Positions 8,261 to 17,264 of a DNA stretch of 42,134 bases are shown one piece after another. The notes beneath the pieces are model-generated. The model was not told the DNA's origin and did not search any database. It saw only the letters and a list, made by a program, of their open reading frames with translations. Within the stretch, counting starts at the first letter, position 1, and the number at the start of each line of letters is the position of its first letter. The DNA comes from JAGXQV01 sp964527565 (GTDB taxonomy: Bacteria > Pseudomonadota > Gammaproteobacteria > Burkholderiales > Sulfuricellaceae): NCBI GenBank assembly GCA_964527565.1, contig CAZGOY010000030.1, positions 1 to 42,134 of the forward strand. Direction: 5' to 3'. The position numbers and the translations under genes are program-made.

Positions 8261-11200
8261 ATGGCAACGGTCACAGAATGTTATGAACAAGCGCAATTGT
8301 CCTTGGCTGCTTATGCGCTAAATCTTACACCCGGAATTTCTCTTACAGATTACACAGACAAACTTAAAGCCGCTGGTATGTCTTCCGCTCAAGCGACTGC
8401 CTTCGCAGCCACCTACGCCATCGTCGAGCAATACAGTGCCCCGCTGGGTTTTTCAGCCACACTATTTCAAAAGGGTGCACAAAAGTACCTGGCGATTCGA
8501 GGCACCGAAGGCAGCAATTATGGAGTCGATTTTTTTGTCGATTTCGGCATCTTTACCGGCACAGGCGCTGTAGATCAATATTCGGCATTTGAAACTTGGT
8601 ATCAGCAGTTACTTGCAACAGGAAAGGTGTCCGCCAGCGAACAGATGATTGTTTCAGGCCATTCACTCGGGGGATTTCTTGCGCAGGGTTTTTCTGTTGA
8701 TTACCCAAATGCGGTCAGCCAGACGTATACGTATAACGCACCAGGCTTGGGTGGCTTGGTGGCCGAGATTTTTCAGGCGATGGGGTGGGTGCAGCCAATT
8801 GTGCCGTTAAATGGCATAACCAATATTCGCGCTGAACCGGGTTTGTCCGCCACTGCCTCACTTGGTACCGTACTCGGAAATATCCAGCCAATTTTCATCG
8901 AGGCAAGCCTAGACCCAGTACATAATCATTCCATTGCCACCTTAACCGACTCCCTCGCCCTATACGCCCAACTGGCCGCCATCGACCCCACGCTCGACGA
9001 CGCCACCAGCGGCATCCCAACCATTACCGGCATACTCAAATCCGCCTCCAACGTAGCGGACAGCAGCCTGGAGAGCACCCTCGACAGCCTCCGTGAACTG
9101 TTCGACCCGGCATCCACGACACCAACAGCCACGGGTGACCGAGAAGCCTACTACACGAACCTCGCTCAACTGCAACAATACGCAGGTAGCGCGCAAATTA
9201 CCTCCCTCGCCGACAAAACCGCATCGGAGATTGCCAGCCTGGCCAAAACCGACATCGCCTACCGCTACGCCCTGAACGAACTCACCCCCTTCGCCGTCAC
9301 CGGCAACGACAGCCTTTATGCCGCGCACAACAGCGGCGGCGAACTCGACCTTTACCACCCCGCCAGCGGCACCGGCAGCCTCACCGACCTCTATCTCGCC
9401 GACCGTGCCGCCATGCTGTCGTGGAAGATACAGTACGACACCACCGACCACGCCTATACCCCGGACTGGAACACCGACAGCGTATCCGGCGACTGGGATT
9501 ACATCGACCAAGGCACGCTCATCGACGGCGCCCCCCTGCAACTATCGATAGACGGCGAAGGCGTAACCCTGTTCACCGACCACCAGATCGTCTTCGGCGA
9601 CAGCAACGACAACACCCTCACCGGCAGCGGCGACACCGACCACCTCTACGGCGGAGCCGGAGCCGACACCCTCACCGGGAACGCCGGCGCCGACTACCTC
9701 GAAGGTGGCTCGGGCATCGACACCTACCTCATCAACCCCGGCGACGGCAACGACACCCTGCTCGACACCGACGGCCAGGGCAGCATCGTCTACAACGGCA
9801 CAGCGCTAACCGGCGGAAGCCAGATCAGCGGCAACACCTGGCGCGGCGCCAACAACGTCAGCTACAGCCTGCTCACCACCGGCAGCAGCCAGGACCTCCT
9901 GATCGACACCGGCGCCGACCGTCTCACCGTCAAAGACTTCACCAGCGGCGAACTGGGCATCAGCCTTCCCGGCGGCCCCCCGCCGCCATCCGGTCAGACC
10001 GCCACCGGCTTCAACATCTACGGCGACCTCACCCCCTACCAGATGCCGTGGGACTACTACCTATGGCTCGCCTATCCCACCTGGCCCTACCTGTTCGACG
10101 TCAACGGCAATTTGGTCCACACCACCGTCCCCATGCCGTATTTCGCCGACAAGATATTCGACAGCGCGGGAGACGACAACATCTACGCCGGACACGGCCT
10201 CAACGTCATCTACGCCATGAAAGGCGGCAACAACTACATCGAAAGCGGCGCCAACGACGACTACATCGTCGGCGGTAGCGGACGCGACGTGGTTTACTCG
10301 GGCGGCATGAGCGATACCATCGACGTCGCGGGCGGCAACGACATCGTCTACGGCGCCGACGGCGGCGACGTGGCCGAAGGCGGGGCGGGCAACGACTACC
10401 TGGTGGGCGGCAGCGGCGCCGACGCGCTCAACGGCGGCGACGGAAACGACCAGGTATACGGGAGCGACCCGATGGCGTGGCAGGAAGCCGTGGCAGAAAA
10501 CGACAGCGGCGTATCCGGGCAAGGCGAATTGCTGGCAGGTGGGGGCGGCAACGACCTCGTCGTCGGCAGCCAGACCAACGACGCCCTGCTGGGCGGCGCG
10601 GGACAAGACCAGCTTGCCGGACGCGCCGGCGACGACATCCTGCTGGGCGATTCCGGGCTGGATTTTGCGGTGCCGCCGCTGAGCGCATTCGACATGATCA
10701 TCGGCACGACGAACTGGCCGATAGGGACGTACAACAACTTCCATTCGCCGTACACCACGGCGCCGATGCTCAATATTCAGTTCCAGAGGATCGATCATGG
10801 GGTGGGGGCGGCCAACCGCTTCGAAGTGAAGCTCTCCTCCGCCGCCAATCCCGAGGCACCGCGCGACAACTGGGCGGTTGCACCCATATCGGGGGGGAAC
10901 GACGAACTCTACGGCGGGGCGGGCGACGACTGGCTGTTCGGCGAATTCGGCGACGACACCCTGGTCGGCGGCAGCGGCGAGGATGTGCTGGTCGGCGGCG
11001 TGGGCAGCGACACGCTATTTGGCGGGGAAAATGACGACATTCTGGTCGGCGGGGCCGACAATGACACGCTGCTGGGCGGCGCGGGCGACGACACCTACAT
11101 TTTCAACGTAGGCGATGGCAACGACATCATCGTCGATAACTTCAGCGGCGGAGAAACCAACACCCTGCTCTTCGGGGCGGGCTTCGACCCGGCGCAGGTG

Positions 11201-13800
11201 ACCCTGTTCCAGGGATCGCTGGGGCTTGACCTGGGCAACGGCGACATCATCCACATCGAAGGCGTCGATTACAACGACATCGCCAACACCAGCGGCATCC
11301 AGCGTTTCGTGTTCGCCGACGGCACCGTGCTGACGGCGCAGGAACTGGTAGCGCGCGGGTTTGATCTGGATGGCGGTAGCGGCGACGACACCATGCAAGG
11401 CACCAACGTGGCGGACCGCATCGACGGCGGGGCGGGCAACGATACCCTGCAAGGCGGCGCGGGGAACGACGTTTACCTGTTTGGCCGGGGTAGTGGGCAG
11501 GACACGATCATCGAACACGACGCCACGGAAGGCAACATCGACACCCTCCGCCTGGCCGCCGGGATAGCGGTGGCGGATGTCACGCTCTCGCGGGACGATT
11601 CCGACCTGTATCTCGAAATCGGCGGCACCACGGACAAGATCACGGTGCAGGGCTGGTTCGATGACGCAGCCAAGCGGGTGGAACAAATTCAATTCGCCGA
11701 CGGTACGGTGTGGGACGTTTCCGTGTTGCAGGCCGCTGGATATCCCAATGCCGAACCGGCGAACCGGATCACCGGCACGAAATACAACGACACCTTGGCG
11801 GGCAGCGATGCCGCCGACCTTATCGAAGGCGGCGCCGGTAACGACACCATCAGCGGTGGAGCGGGCAACGACCTCATCATCGGCGGCGCCGGTTCGGACG
11901 TGCTGGCGGGCGGAGCGGGCGACGACGTTTTCCGCGTCGAGGGCAGCGACAGCGCCTACGACCGTTTCCAGGGAGACGACGGGTTTGATGTCGTGCAAGG
12001 CGGCGACGGCGACGACACCTTCCGCATGAACGTCTTCAACGGCGTCAACACGGTGGAGAGAATCGACGGCGGCGCTGGCGTCAACGTCATTTCCGGCACC
12101 CAGTACAACGACACCCTGAATTTTTCTGCGACCGAACTCGTCAATATCGCCAGCATCGAAGGCGGCGCCGGCAACGACACCATCACCGGCAGCAGCGGCA
12201 ACGATCTCATCATCGGCGGCGCCGGTTCGGACGTGCTGGCGGGCGGAGCGGGCGACGACGTTTTCCGCGTCGAGGGCAGCGACAGCGCCTACGACCGTTT
12301 CCAGGGAGACGACGGGTTTGATGTCGTGCAAGGCGGCGACGGCGACGACACCTTCCGCATGAACGTCTTCAACGGCGTCAACACGGTGGAGAGAATCGAC
12401 GGCGGCGCTGGCGTCAACGTCATTTCCGGCACCCAGTACAACGACACCCTGAATTTTTCTGCGACCGAACTCGTCAATATCGCCAGCATCGAAGGCGGCG
12501 CCGGCAACGACACCATCACCGGCAGCAGCGGCAACGATCTCATCATCGGCGGCGCCGGTTCGGACGTGCTGGCGGGCGGAGCGGGCGACGACGTTTTCCG
12601 CGTCGAGGGCAGCGACAGCGCCTACGACCGTTTCCAGGGAGACGACGGGTTTGATGTCGTGCAAGGCGGCGACGGCGACGACACCTTCCGCATGAACGTC
12701 TTCAACGGCGTCAACACGGTGGAGAGAATCGACGGCGGCGCTGGCGTCAACGTCATTTCCGGCACCCAGTACAACGACACCCTGAATTTTTCTGCGACCG
12801 AACTCGTCAATATCGCCAGCATCGAAGGCGGCGCCGGCAACGACACCATCACCGGCAGCAGCGGCAACGANNNNNNNNNNNNNNNNNNNNNNNNNNNNNN
12901 NNNNNNNNNNNNNNNNNNNNNNNNNNNNNNNNNNNNNNNNNNNNNNNNNNNNNNNNNNNNNNNNNNNNNNCCAGCATCGAAGGCGGCGCCGGCAACGACA
13001 CCATCACCGGCAGCAGCGGCAACGACCTGTTGTCGGGCGGGGATGGCGCTGATGTGATGAATGGCGCGGCGGGCAACGATGCGTTGCGGGGAGATGCGGG
13101 CAACGATACGCTGACCGATGCTTCGGGCCGGAACTTGTTCGACGGCGGTGCCGGACAGGACATCCTGAGGGGTGGTGCGGACAACGAGCTGTTTATCGGT
13201 GGCGCCGGGAACGATACCCTCACCACGGGAGGAGGCGCGGACATCATTGCCTTCAATCTCGGCGACGGACAGGATAGCGTGCTTGCCGCCACCGGTGCGG
13301 CGAACACGCTATCCCTTGGCGGCGGCATTACCTATGGCAGCTTGTCTTTCAGCAAATCCGCCAATAATCTCATCCTCACTACCGGCGTCAACGAGAGCAT
13401 CACATTCCAGAACTGGTACGCTTCTACCGCCAATCGAAGCGTGCTCACGCTCCAGGTGATTTCGGAAAGCATGGCCGACTACGCTGTCAATTCAAGCGAT
13501 TCGTTGCTCAACAGGAAAGTGCAGGAATTCGATTTCCTGGCATTGGTGAATGCCTTTGACGCGGCGAGGGCGGCGAATCCGGTGCTTGTCGGCTGGGGGC
13601 TGGTGAGCGGCTTGCAGGAAGCGCACCTGGCTTCGAGCGATACGTTTGCCATTGGCGGAGACTTGGCCTATCGCTACGGCACCAATGGCACGCTGGCCGG
13701 CATTTCATGGGAAGCGGCGCAGGAGGTAATGGAGAGTGCGCAATTCGGCGGCGGCGAACAGGCGCTTCGTCCATGGGCGGAGTTGATCGGCGGCGTTTAA
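8261..13800 (+). CDS. Full-length lipase-domain RTX protein (type I secretion substrate), interrupted by an assembly gap
   Basis: The N-terminal lipase-like domain has YLAIRGT at 76-82, GHSLG with Ser135 and a likely catalytic His223 in HNHS. It is clearly diverged from the domain at 1614. The shared RTX module (about residues 314-847) is followed by further nonapeptide blocks. Two haemolysin-type calcium-binding-related segments come next (FVFADGTVLTAQEL and IQFADGTVWDVSVL), then tandem 111-residue repeats and a final nonapeptide block. The C-terminal domain contains LVNAFDAARAANP and GGDLAYRYGTNGTLAGI, a pattern typical of large proteobacterial RTX proteins exported by type I systems. The 100-N gap at 12871-12970 changes frame. 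Upstream and downstream parts rejoin if the true gap is 278 bp or 278 plus multiples of 333, giving at least 1905 residues. The likely role is a secreted calcium-dependent lipase/phospholipase toxin. Confidence 0.9.
9200..10800 (+). repeat. Shared RTX module, copy 3
   Basis: This copy corresponds to 2574-4174 at a fixed offset of 6626 bp. After AGGATCGATCATGG it continues into the unique downstream RTX tract (GVGAANRFEVKLSS) that the truncated copies lack. Confidence 0.9.
11873..13026 (+). repeat. 333-bp in-frame tandem repeat (111-residue RTX unit) spanning the assembly gap
   Basis: Units start at 11873, 12206 and 12539 and appear identical except for a few bases at the first boundary. A fourth starts at 12872 inside the N run and its end is visible at 12971-13026. 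Each encodes 111 residues with two nonapeptide groups plus SAYDRFQGDDGFDVVQGG and TLNFSATELVNIASIEGG. True copy number is unknown because the assembly broke here. Confidence 0.95.
12871..12970. other. Assembly gap (100 N) inside the tandem repeat
   Basis: Exactly 100 N, so probably a placeholder length. Flanks are CAGCGGCAACGA and CCAGCATCGAAGG, which in an intact repeat unit are separated by 278 bp (12205-12482). Replacing the 100 N by 278 restores a single reading frame. Confidence 0.95.
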
Positions 13801-13803
13801 ACC
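13730..13803 (+). repeat. Direct repeat of the RTX gene 3' end, left copy
   Basis: This 74-bp segment covering the last codons (ESAQFGGGEQALRPWAELIGGV) and stop codon of the RTX gene recurs at 18385-18458 with only two or so mismatches. The copies flank the 4.6 kb block 13804-18384. Confidence 0.9.
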
Positions 13804-14054
13804 TAAATTCCTCAGTTGACCGCTTATTTGTTACGTCAGAATCATGATTGTTTTCAACTTTGTCAAGACGTTAGTATCGAAAGCACAACGAAAATGGATG
13901 TAAGCCGAAGTGGCGATCTGCGGAAAAACACCATGATAGGCGGCAATGTTGGAAGTCTGGCTGGGCATGGTTCAGATTGCTGTTAGGCGGATTCTTCACA
14001 GGGTAACCTCCAAAACCTGCGGGGGAGTGCCTCTCCAATGGGCGGAATGGTGCG

Positions 14055-14636
14055 TTAGCGTTCCAGTTCCACCCGTTGCAGGGTTCCCTTTCCTTGAAGA
14101 TGGAAATAATGCGCGCCACCAGAAGCGGTGAAAGTCAGTAGCGGCGGGCTACTGCGGCACAGCGATTCCTCTGCGGCAATGTCGAATTGTGCGTCGGTAA
14201 TGCGCGCCCGGCCTTGCGGCTCGCCGGAAAAGGTCAAACGCAGGCGGTATGCGCCGGGCTGGAGCGTTCCCAGCGGAATGTAGTAGCCGCCTTCGGCCGG
14301 GTTACGCCAACCGGCCAGCGCATCGCCTTCCCAGCGCCCGCTGGCAGGGATGTTTGCCTTGAGCGGGTAGGGAGCGCATTTTTCCTTGGTATGCTGCAAC
14401 AATATGAAAAAATTATCAATTTCACGCGTCTCCACATCATTGCCAAGATAACGGCGAACGTGGTTCTGTGCGGCTTGTGCGCCGCTCGTGAAGCTCATGC
14501 GTCCGCTGCATTCCCCTTCGTGGCAGTTGGTGCAGACGGTATTGAAACGCACCACTGCCGTTTGCGGAATCTCTGCGCCCCAGGCAGGCAGCGCGGCGGT
14601 TAGCAGTAGTCCTATCCAGTGCTTGGTTGGTGTCAT
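14055..14636 (-). CDS. Periplasmic protein with one c-type heme motif
   Basis: This 193-residue protein has an N-terminal signal peptide ending around AWGAE. It has a single CxxCH heme c attachment motif (VCTNCHEG, about residues 35-42) and two further nearby cysteines or histidines. The C-terminal half is rich in beta-type segments (GAYRLRLTFSGEPQGRARI and LLTFTASGGAHYFHLQG). It is probably exported and may bind heme c, but the family is not recognised and no redox partner is adjacent. A GGAGA ribosome binding site precedes the ATG at 14636. It is divergent from the ZIP transporter gene, sharing a 153-bp upstream region that carries a dyad. Confidence 0.7.
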   Translation of the reverse strand: MTPTKHWIGLLLTAALPAWGAEIPQTAVVRFNTVCTNCHEGECSGRMSFTSGAQAAQNHVRRYLGNDVETREIDNFFILLQHTKEKCAPYPLKANIPASGRWEGDALAGWRNPAEGGYYIPLGTLQPGAYRLRLTFSGEPQGRARITDAQFDIAAEESLCRSSPPLLTFTASGGAHYFHLQGKGTLQRVELER

Positions 14637-14734
14637 ACTGATTCTCCTTTTTTCCCAGTTTGGTTGAGTGGCGTATTCTTTGCATCAAATAGCAAATAGC
14701 TATAAGTGTCAAAAATAAAATTTATTTGCACTAT

Positions 14735-14766
14735 TGACAGGTTTTTACCACACTGAAACCCTGTCA
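14735..14766. promoter_or_regulatory. Inverted repeat in the divergent promoter region
   Basis: TGACAGGTTTT (14735-14745) and AAACCCTGTCA (14756-14766) form 11-bp arms with one mismatch around a 10-nt spacer, located 24 bp upstream of the ZIP gene start. A TTGACA-like hexamer overlaps the left arm (14734-14739). It could be an operator for a metal-responsive regulator; none can be named from sequence alone. Confidence 0.45.
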
Positions 14767-14789
14767 ATCAGGTTAACAGGAAAACTGTC

Positions 14790-15695
14790 ATGGCCCACAT
14801 AGCTGCACTTCTGCTTCATGGCCGCCGGGTGAAATACAGCGGCAACCCCGCACCCTTGCGCCGCGCCATCGCCTGGCTGGCGGCGGGCGGCGGAACGCTG
14901 GCCTTTGCCGCCGCTTGGTGGAGCGCCTCTGCCGCTCTTTCGGAGGGAATCGCTGCTTCCGCCTTGGCCGGTCTGGCAACCGGCATCGGTGCCGTCGCCG
15001 CCTTTGGTTTCGGGCGCATTTCCGCGCGCGGGCACGACGCCATGCTGGGCGCCGCCGCCGGAGTGATGCTGGCCGCAGCGGTGTTTTCCCTGCTGTTGCC
15101 CGCGCTGGAAACGGCTGGCCCGCTGGTCGGCGGTGACGCCATTGCCGCCATTTTCGTGGCCGGCGCATTGGCATTGGGCGCCGCCGCCATGGGCGTGCTG
15201 GAACGCTTTACGCCGCATGCCCACGAAAACAGCCTGCCCCGCGAAGCGGGCGTGCGTCCAGAAGGCATGTGGCTGGTGGCGGCGGCCGTCGCCCTGCACA
15301 ACTTCCCCGAAGGATTTTCCGTCGGCGCGAGCTACGGCGCCGCCAGTGGCCTGGGCACGGCCACCGCCATCGGCATCGGCCTGCAAAACATCCCGGAAGG
15401 GCTGGTGGTGGCTGCCGCCATGCACCGCCTCGGCGCCAGCACTCTGCGTTCCGCGGGCATCGCCACCCTCACCGGCATGGTGGAACCGCTCGGCGCCTTG
15501 CTGGGCGGATTGCTGGCGGGATTTTCCGGCCTGCTGCTGCCCCTGGCGCTGGCTGCCGCAGCCGGTGCCATGCTGTTCGTCGTCAGCCACGAGATGGTGC
15601 CGGAATCCCATCGTCGCGGACACGAGGACGCCGCCACCGCCGCCTTGGTGGCCGGATTCATCCTCATGATGGTATTGGCGCAGGGAATCAAGTAG
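14790..15695 (+). CDS. ZIP-family metal transporter
   Basis: This 301-residue, very hydrophobic protein has about eight predicted membrane segments. The diagnostic ZIP metal-binding helices are present: HNFPEGFSVG at about residues 170-179 (TM4) and GLQNIPEGLVVA at about 197-208 (TM5). A short histidine-containing loop (FTPHAHENS) precedes them. The family moves zinc, iron or other divalent cations into the cytoplasm across the inner membrane. The first 40 residues, including HGRRVKYSGN, are soluble-looking and may include a late start; no strong ribosome binding site is visible before 14790. It is divergent from the heme-motif protein. Confidence 0.88.
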   Translation: MAHIAALLLHGRRVKYSGNPAPLRRAIAWLAAGGGTLAFAAAWWSASAALSEGIAASALAGLATGIGAVAAFGFGRISARGHDAMLGAAAGVMLAAAVFSLLLPALETAGPLVGGDAIAAIFVAGALALGAAAMGVLERFTPHAHENSLPREAGVRPEGMWLVAAAVALHNFPEGFSVGASYGAASGLGTATAIGIGLQNIPEGLVVAAAMHRLGASTLRSAGIATLTGMVEPLGALLGGLLAGFSGLLLPLALAAAAGAMLFVVSHEMVPESHRRGHEDAATAALVAGFILMMVLAQGIK

Positions 15696-15766
15696 GCCGC
15701 GCCAGCGCTTTCCAGGCGTATGCGCGGTGTGGATTTTGGATTTTTCTACAGCGTCAGCGTCCAAAT

Positions 15767-15967
15767 TTAGCGGTGAGCGAAGCGAGTCCGCTGGAATAGC
15801 GAGTTGGGCAAAGGCTGCAACGGGGCAGCGATGTGCTTCCAACCCTCTGCGCCACTTTGAATTTCGGATTTGCGAATCTCTTCGGCTATGTGCCGGATGT
15901 TGAAGCCGGACTTCTCGGCCAATGCCTCTTTAATCGCCCTTACCTCGGCGATGATTTCGTCATTCAT
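15767..15967 (-). CDS. Small protein following the PIN-domain gene
   Basis: This 66-residue protein is largely helical at its start (MNDEIIAEVRAIKEALAEK). It overlaps the end of the PIN-domain gene by 8 bp and is therefore translationally coupled to it. Proteins of this type (MNDEIVAEVRxIREA...) commonly stand next to PIN-domain genes. It may act as the partner/antitoxin, although the toxin-first order is the reverse of classical vapBC. Confidence 0.6.
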   Translation of the reverse strand: MNDEIIAEVRAIKEALAEKSGFNIRHIAEEIRKSEIQSGAEGWKHIAAPLQPLPNSLFQRTRFAHR

Positions 15968-16448
15968 TTTCTTCTCCTAACAGTTCTTCCGGTGTACAGA
16001 TGAAAGGCAGCAGCAAGCCGACACCCTCCAGATATGCGGCAATTCGTGCCTGAATAACTGGATTGGCAATATGGCGGCAGTTCCATGTCAGCAAGAAGTC
16101 CATGCCATGAACAGTAGCGATGGCGACATGTAAAGCATCTTCCGCCGCCTTCGTCGGGACAATGCCCTGCGCCAGCAGTGACTCTGCAATCTCAACGGCT
16201 CGTTCGTTAATAGCCAACGATGAAAATTCACGCACCGCGTCCAGTCTACGTAGAGCGGCAGCCGGATCTCCTGCCCGACATTCTCTGATGACAACGTCGG
16301 ACACAAAACAGCGATAAAGGTTGCGACGATCCCACCACCTCCGGGTGACCAACTGGTGAGCCGCACCGAGCAAGGAAGCACTCTCCCGTGCGGCAAGGTA
16401 ACTCACGATAGATGTTTCAACATAGACCGATGGTAGTGAATCTTCCAT
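15960..16448 (-). CDS. PIN-domain protein (VapC-like candidate toxin)
   Basis: This 162-residue protein has the PIN-domain pattern. An early acidic/Thr-Ser motif occurs at YVETSIVSYLAA (Glu11, a substitution for the usual Asp), with conserved acidic residues in SDVVIRECRAGD and in the AAEDALHVAIATVHGMDFLLTWN block (Glu/Asp about 120-135). PIN proteins are Mg-dependent RNases, often toxins cleaving tRNA or rRNA. The start ATG at 16446-16448 is followed by the VETS motif as usual for the family. It is co-directional with the small protein at 15767, which it overlaps. Confidence 0.8.
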   Translation of the reverse strand: MEDSLPSVYVETSIVSYLAARESASLLGAAHQLVTRRWWDRRNLYRCFVSDVVIRECRAGDPAAALRRLDAVREFSSLAINERAVEIAESLLAQGIVPTKAAEDALHVAIATVHGMDFLLTWNCRHIANPVIQARIAAYLEGVGLLLPFICTPEELLGEENE

Positions 16449-16779
16449 GCTTAGACCTTAAAAGAACAGCAATCTGTTTCTCTGCCTTCACCACTACACT
16501 GGTGTCGACTGTTCGGAAAATTGACCACGGCACCTTTAACCATGAATATCACCCCCCGTGGGAGTGGCCTTGGCCGCGAGATTTTGACTTTTCCGTTACG
16601 GAACCGAAGAGCCCGCAGCCAAGGCCGCTCTTATAGGTTGAAGACGCCTTTTATGAAATATTCGGGTTAATGCGCAGCCGGTTAACAGATCCTGGCCCCT
16701 TTCGCCGAGCTATGGCTGCCTATGCCAACGGGATGCTACCTTCTGATTAAATCAATATTGGTATCTACGCGGACTAGTT
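16449..16779. other. Intergenic stretch with a long inverted repeat
   Basis: No convincing gene is seen in these 331 bp. There is an inverted repeat with arms GAGTGGCCTTGGC (16562-16574) and GCCAAGGCCGCTC (16618-16630), 12 of 13 pairs, around a 43-nt loop. It could be a structured terminator for the leftward operon or the remnant of a mobile element. Confidence 0.5.
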
Positions 16780-17262
16780 TTAAAAGTCAAATTCACTTTG
16801 ATTGTTTCCAATCTTATCTGTGCGCAATTGGAAGTTGTTAATTGGAAACTGAATAGGTTGGCTAAGCAAGAATTCGTGGACTTTATCAGCGTCTTCTTTA
16901 GCACCTCTAAAGACGGTGATATGAGGGTTAAATCCGAATTGTTTCATCGGGAAATCTGGCTTCCACCAAACTTTGCGGAGTTTGAGGTCTTTGTCATAGA
17001 TTTTTAAATAAACAATATGTTCCTTGGAGTTGTCAAATCTACCAACGCCACATATTTCAAATATCGTGTTTTCCCCAAGAACATCTGAAACCTTTATGGT
17101 TACGTTTTGAGGGACATGCTTTGAATAGGGCCCTCGAATTGTTAGGTGAGGTGAGCGAGGAACCCGCCCGTGCCGGAATTGCCCTTTCACTGCGCTAAAG
17201 ATTGCACGGATAGGTTCATCTTGGATTTCAAGAGTTAATACTTCCTTATTGGAGGATTTCAT
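16780..17262 (-). CDS. 2H phosphoesterase (2'-5' RNA ligase-like)
   Basis: This 160-residue protein has the two HxT/S-x motifs of the 2H superfamily: PHLTIRGPY at about 38-46 and NPHITVFRG at about 112-120. The size matches LigT-type cyclic phosphodiesterases, which act on 2',3'-cyclic phosphates or 2'-5' linkages in RNA or nucleotides. It starts two bases after the stop of the nucleotidyltransferase gene upstream, so the two form a tight operon. Base composition is much lower in GC than neighbouring chromosomal genes, suggesting horizontal acquisition. The substrate is unknown. Confidence 0.82.
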   Translation of the reverse strand: MKSSNKEVLTLEIQDEPIRAIFSAVKGQFRHGRVPRSPHLTIRGPYSKHVPQNVTIKVSDVLGENTIFEICGVGRFDNSKEHIVYLKIYDKDLKLRKVWWKPDFPMKQFGFNPHITVFRGAKEDADKVHEFLLSQPIQFPINNFQLRTDKIGNNQSEFDF

Positions 17263-17264
17263 AA

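Noticed and set aside
11015..12664. 549-codon antisense open frame across the 333-bp repeats
   Set aside because: It repeats exactly with the DNA repeat and mirrors the RTX codons; there is no start signal or family resemblance.
13057..13059. Apparent frameshift and early stop of the long RTX gene after the N run
   Set aside because: This is an artefact of the 100-N placeholder; 278 bp of missing repeat restores the frame.
16412..16636. Short + strand frame between the PIN gene and the 2H phosphoesterase gene
   Set aside because: No ribosome binding site or recognisable pattern; it overlaps the PIN gene start and the inverted repeat.
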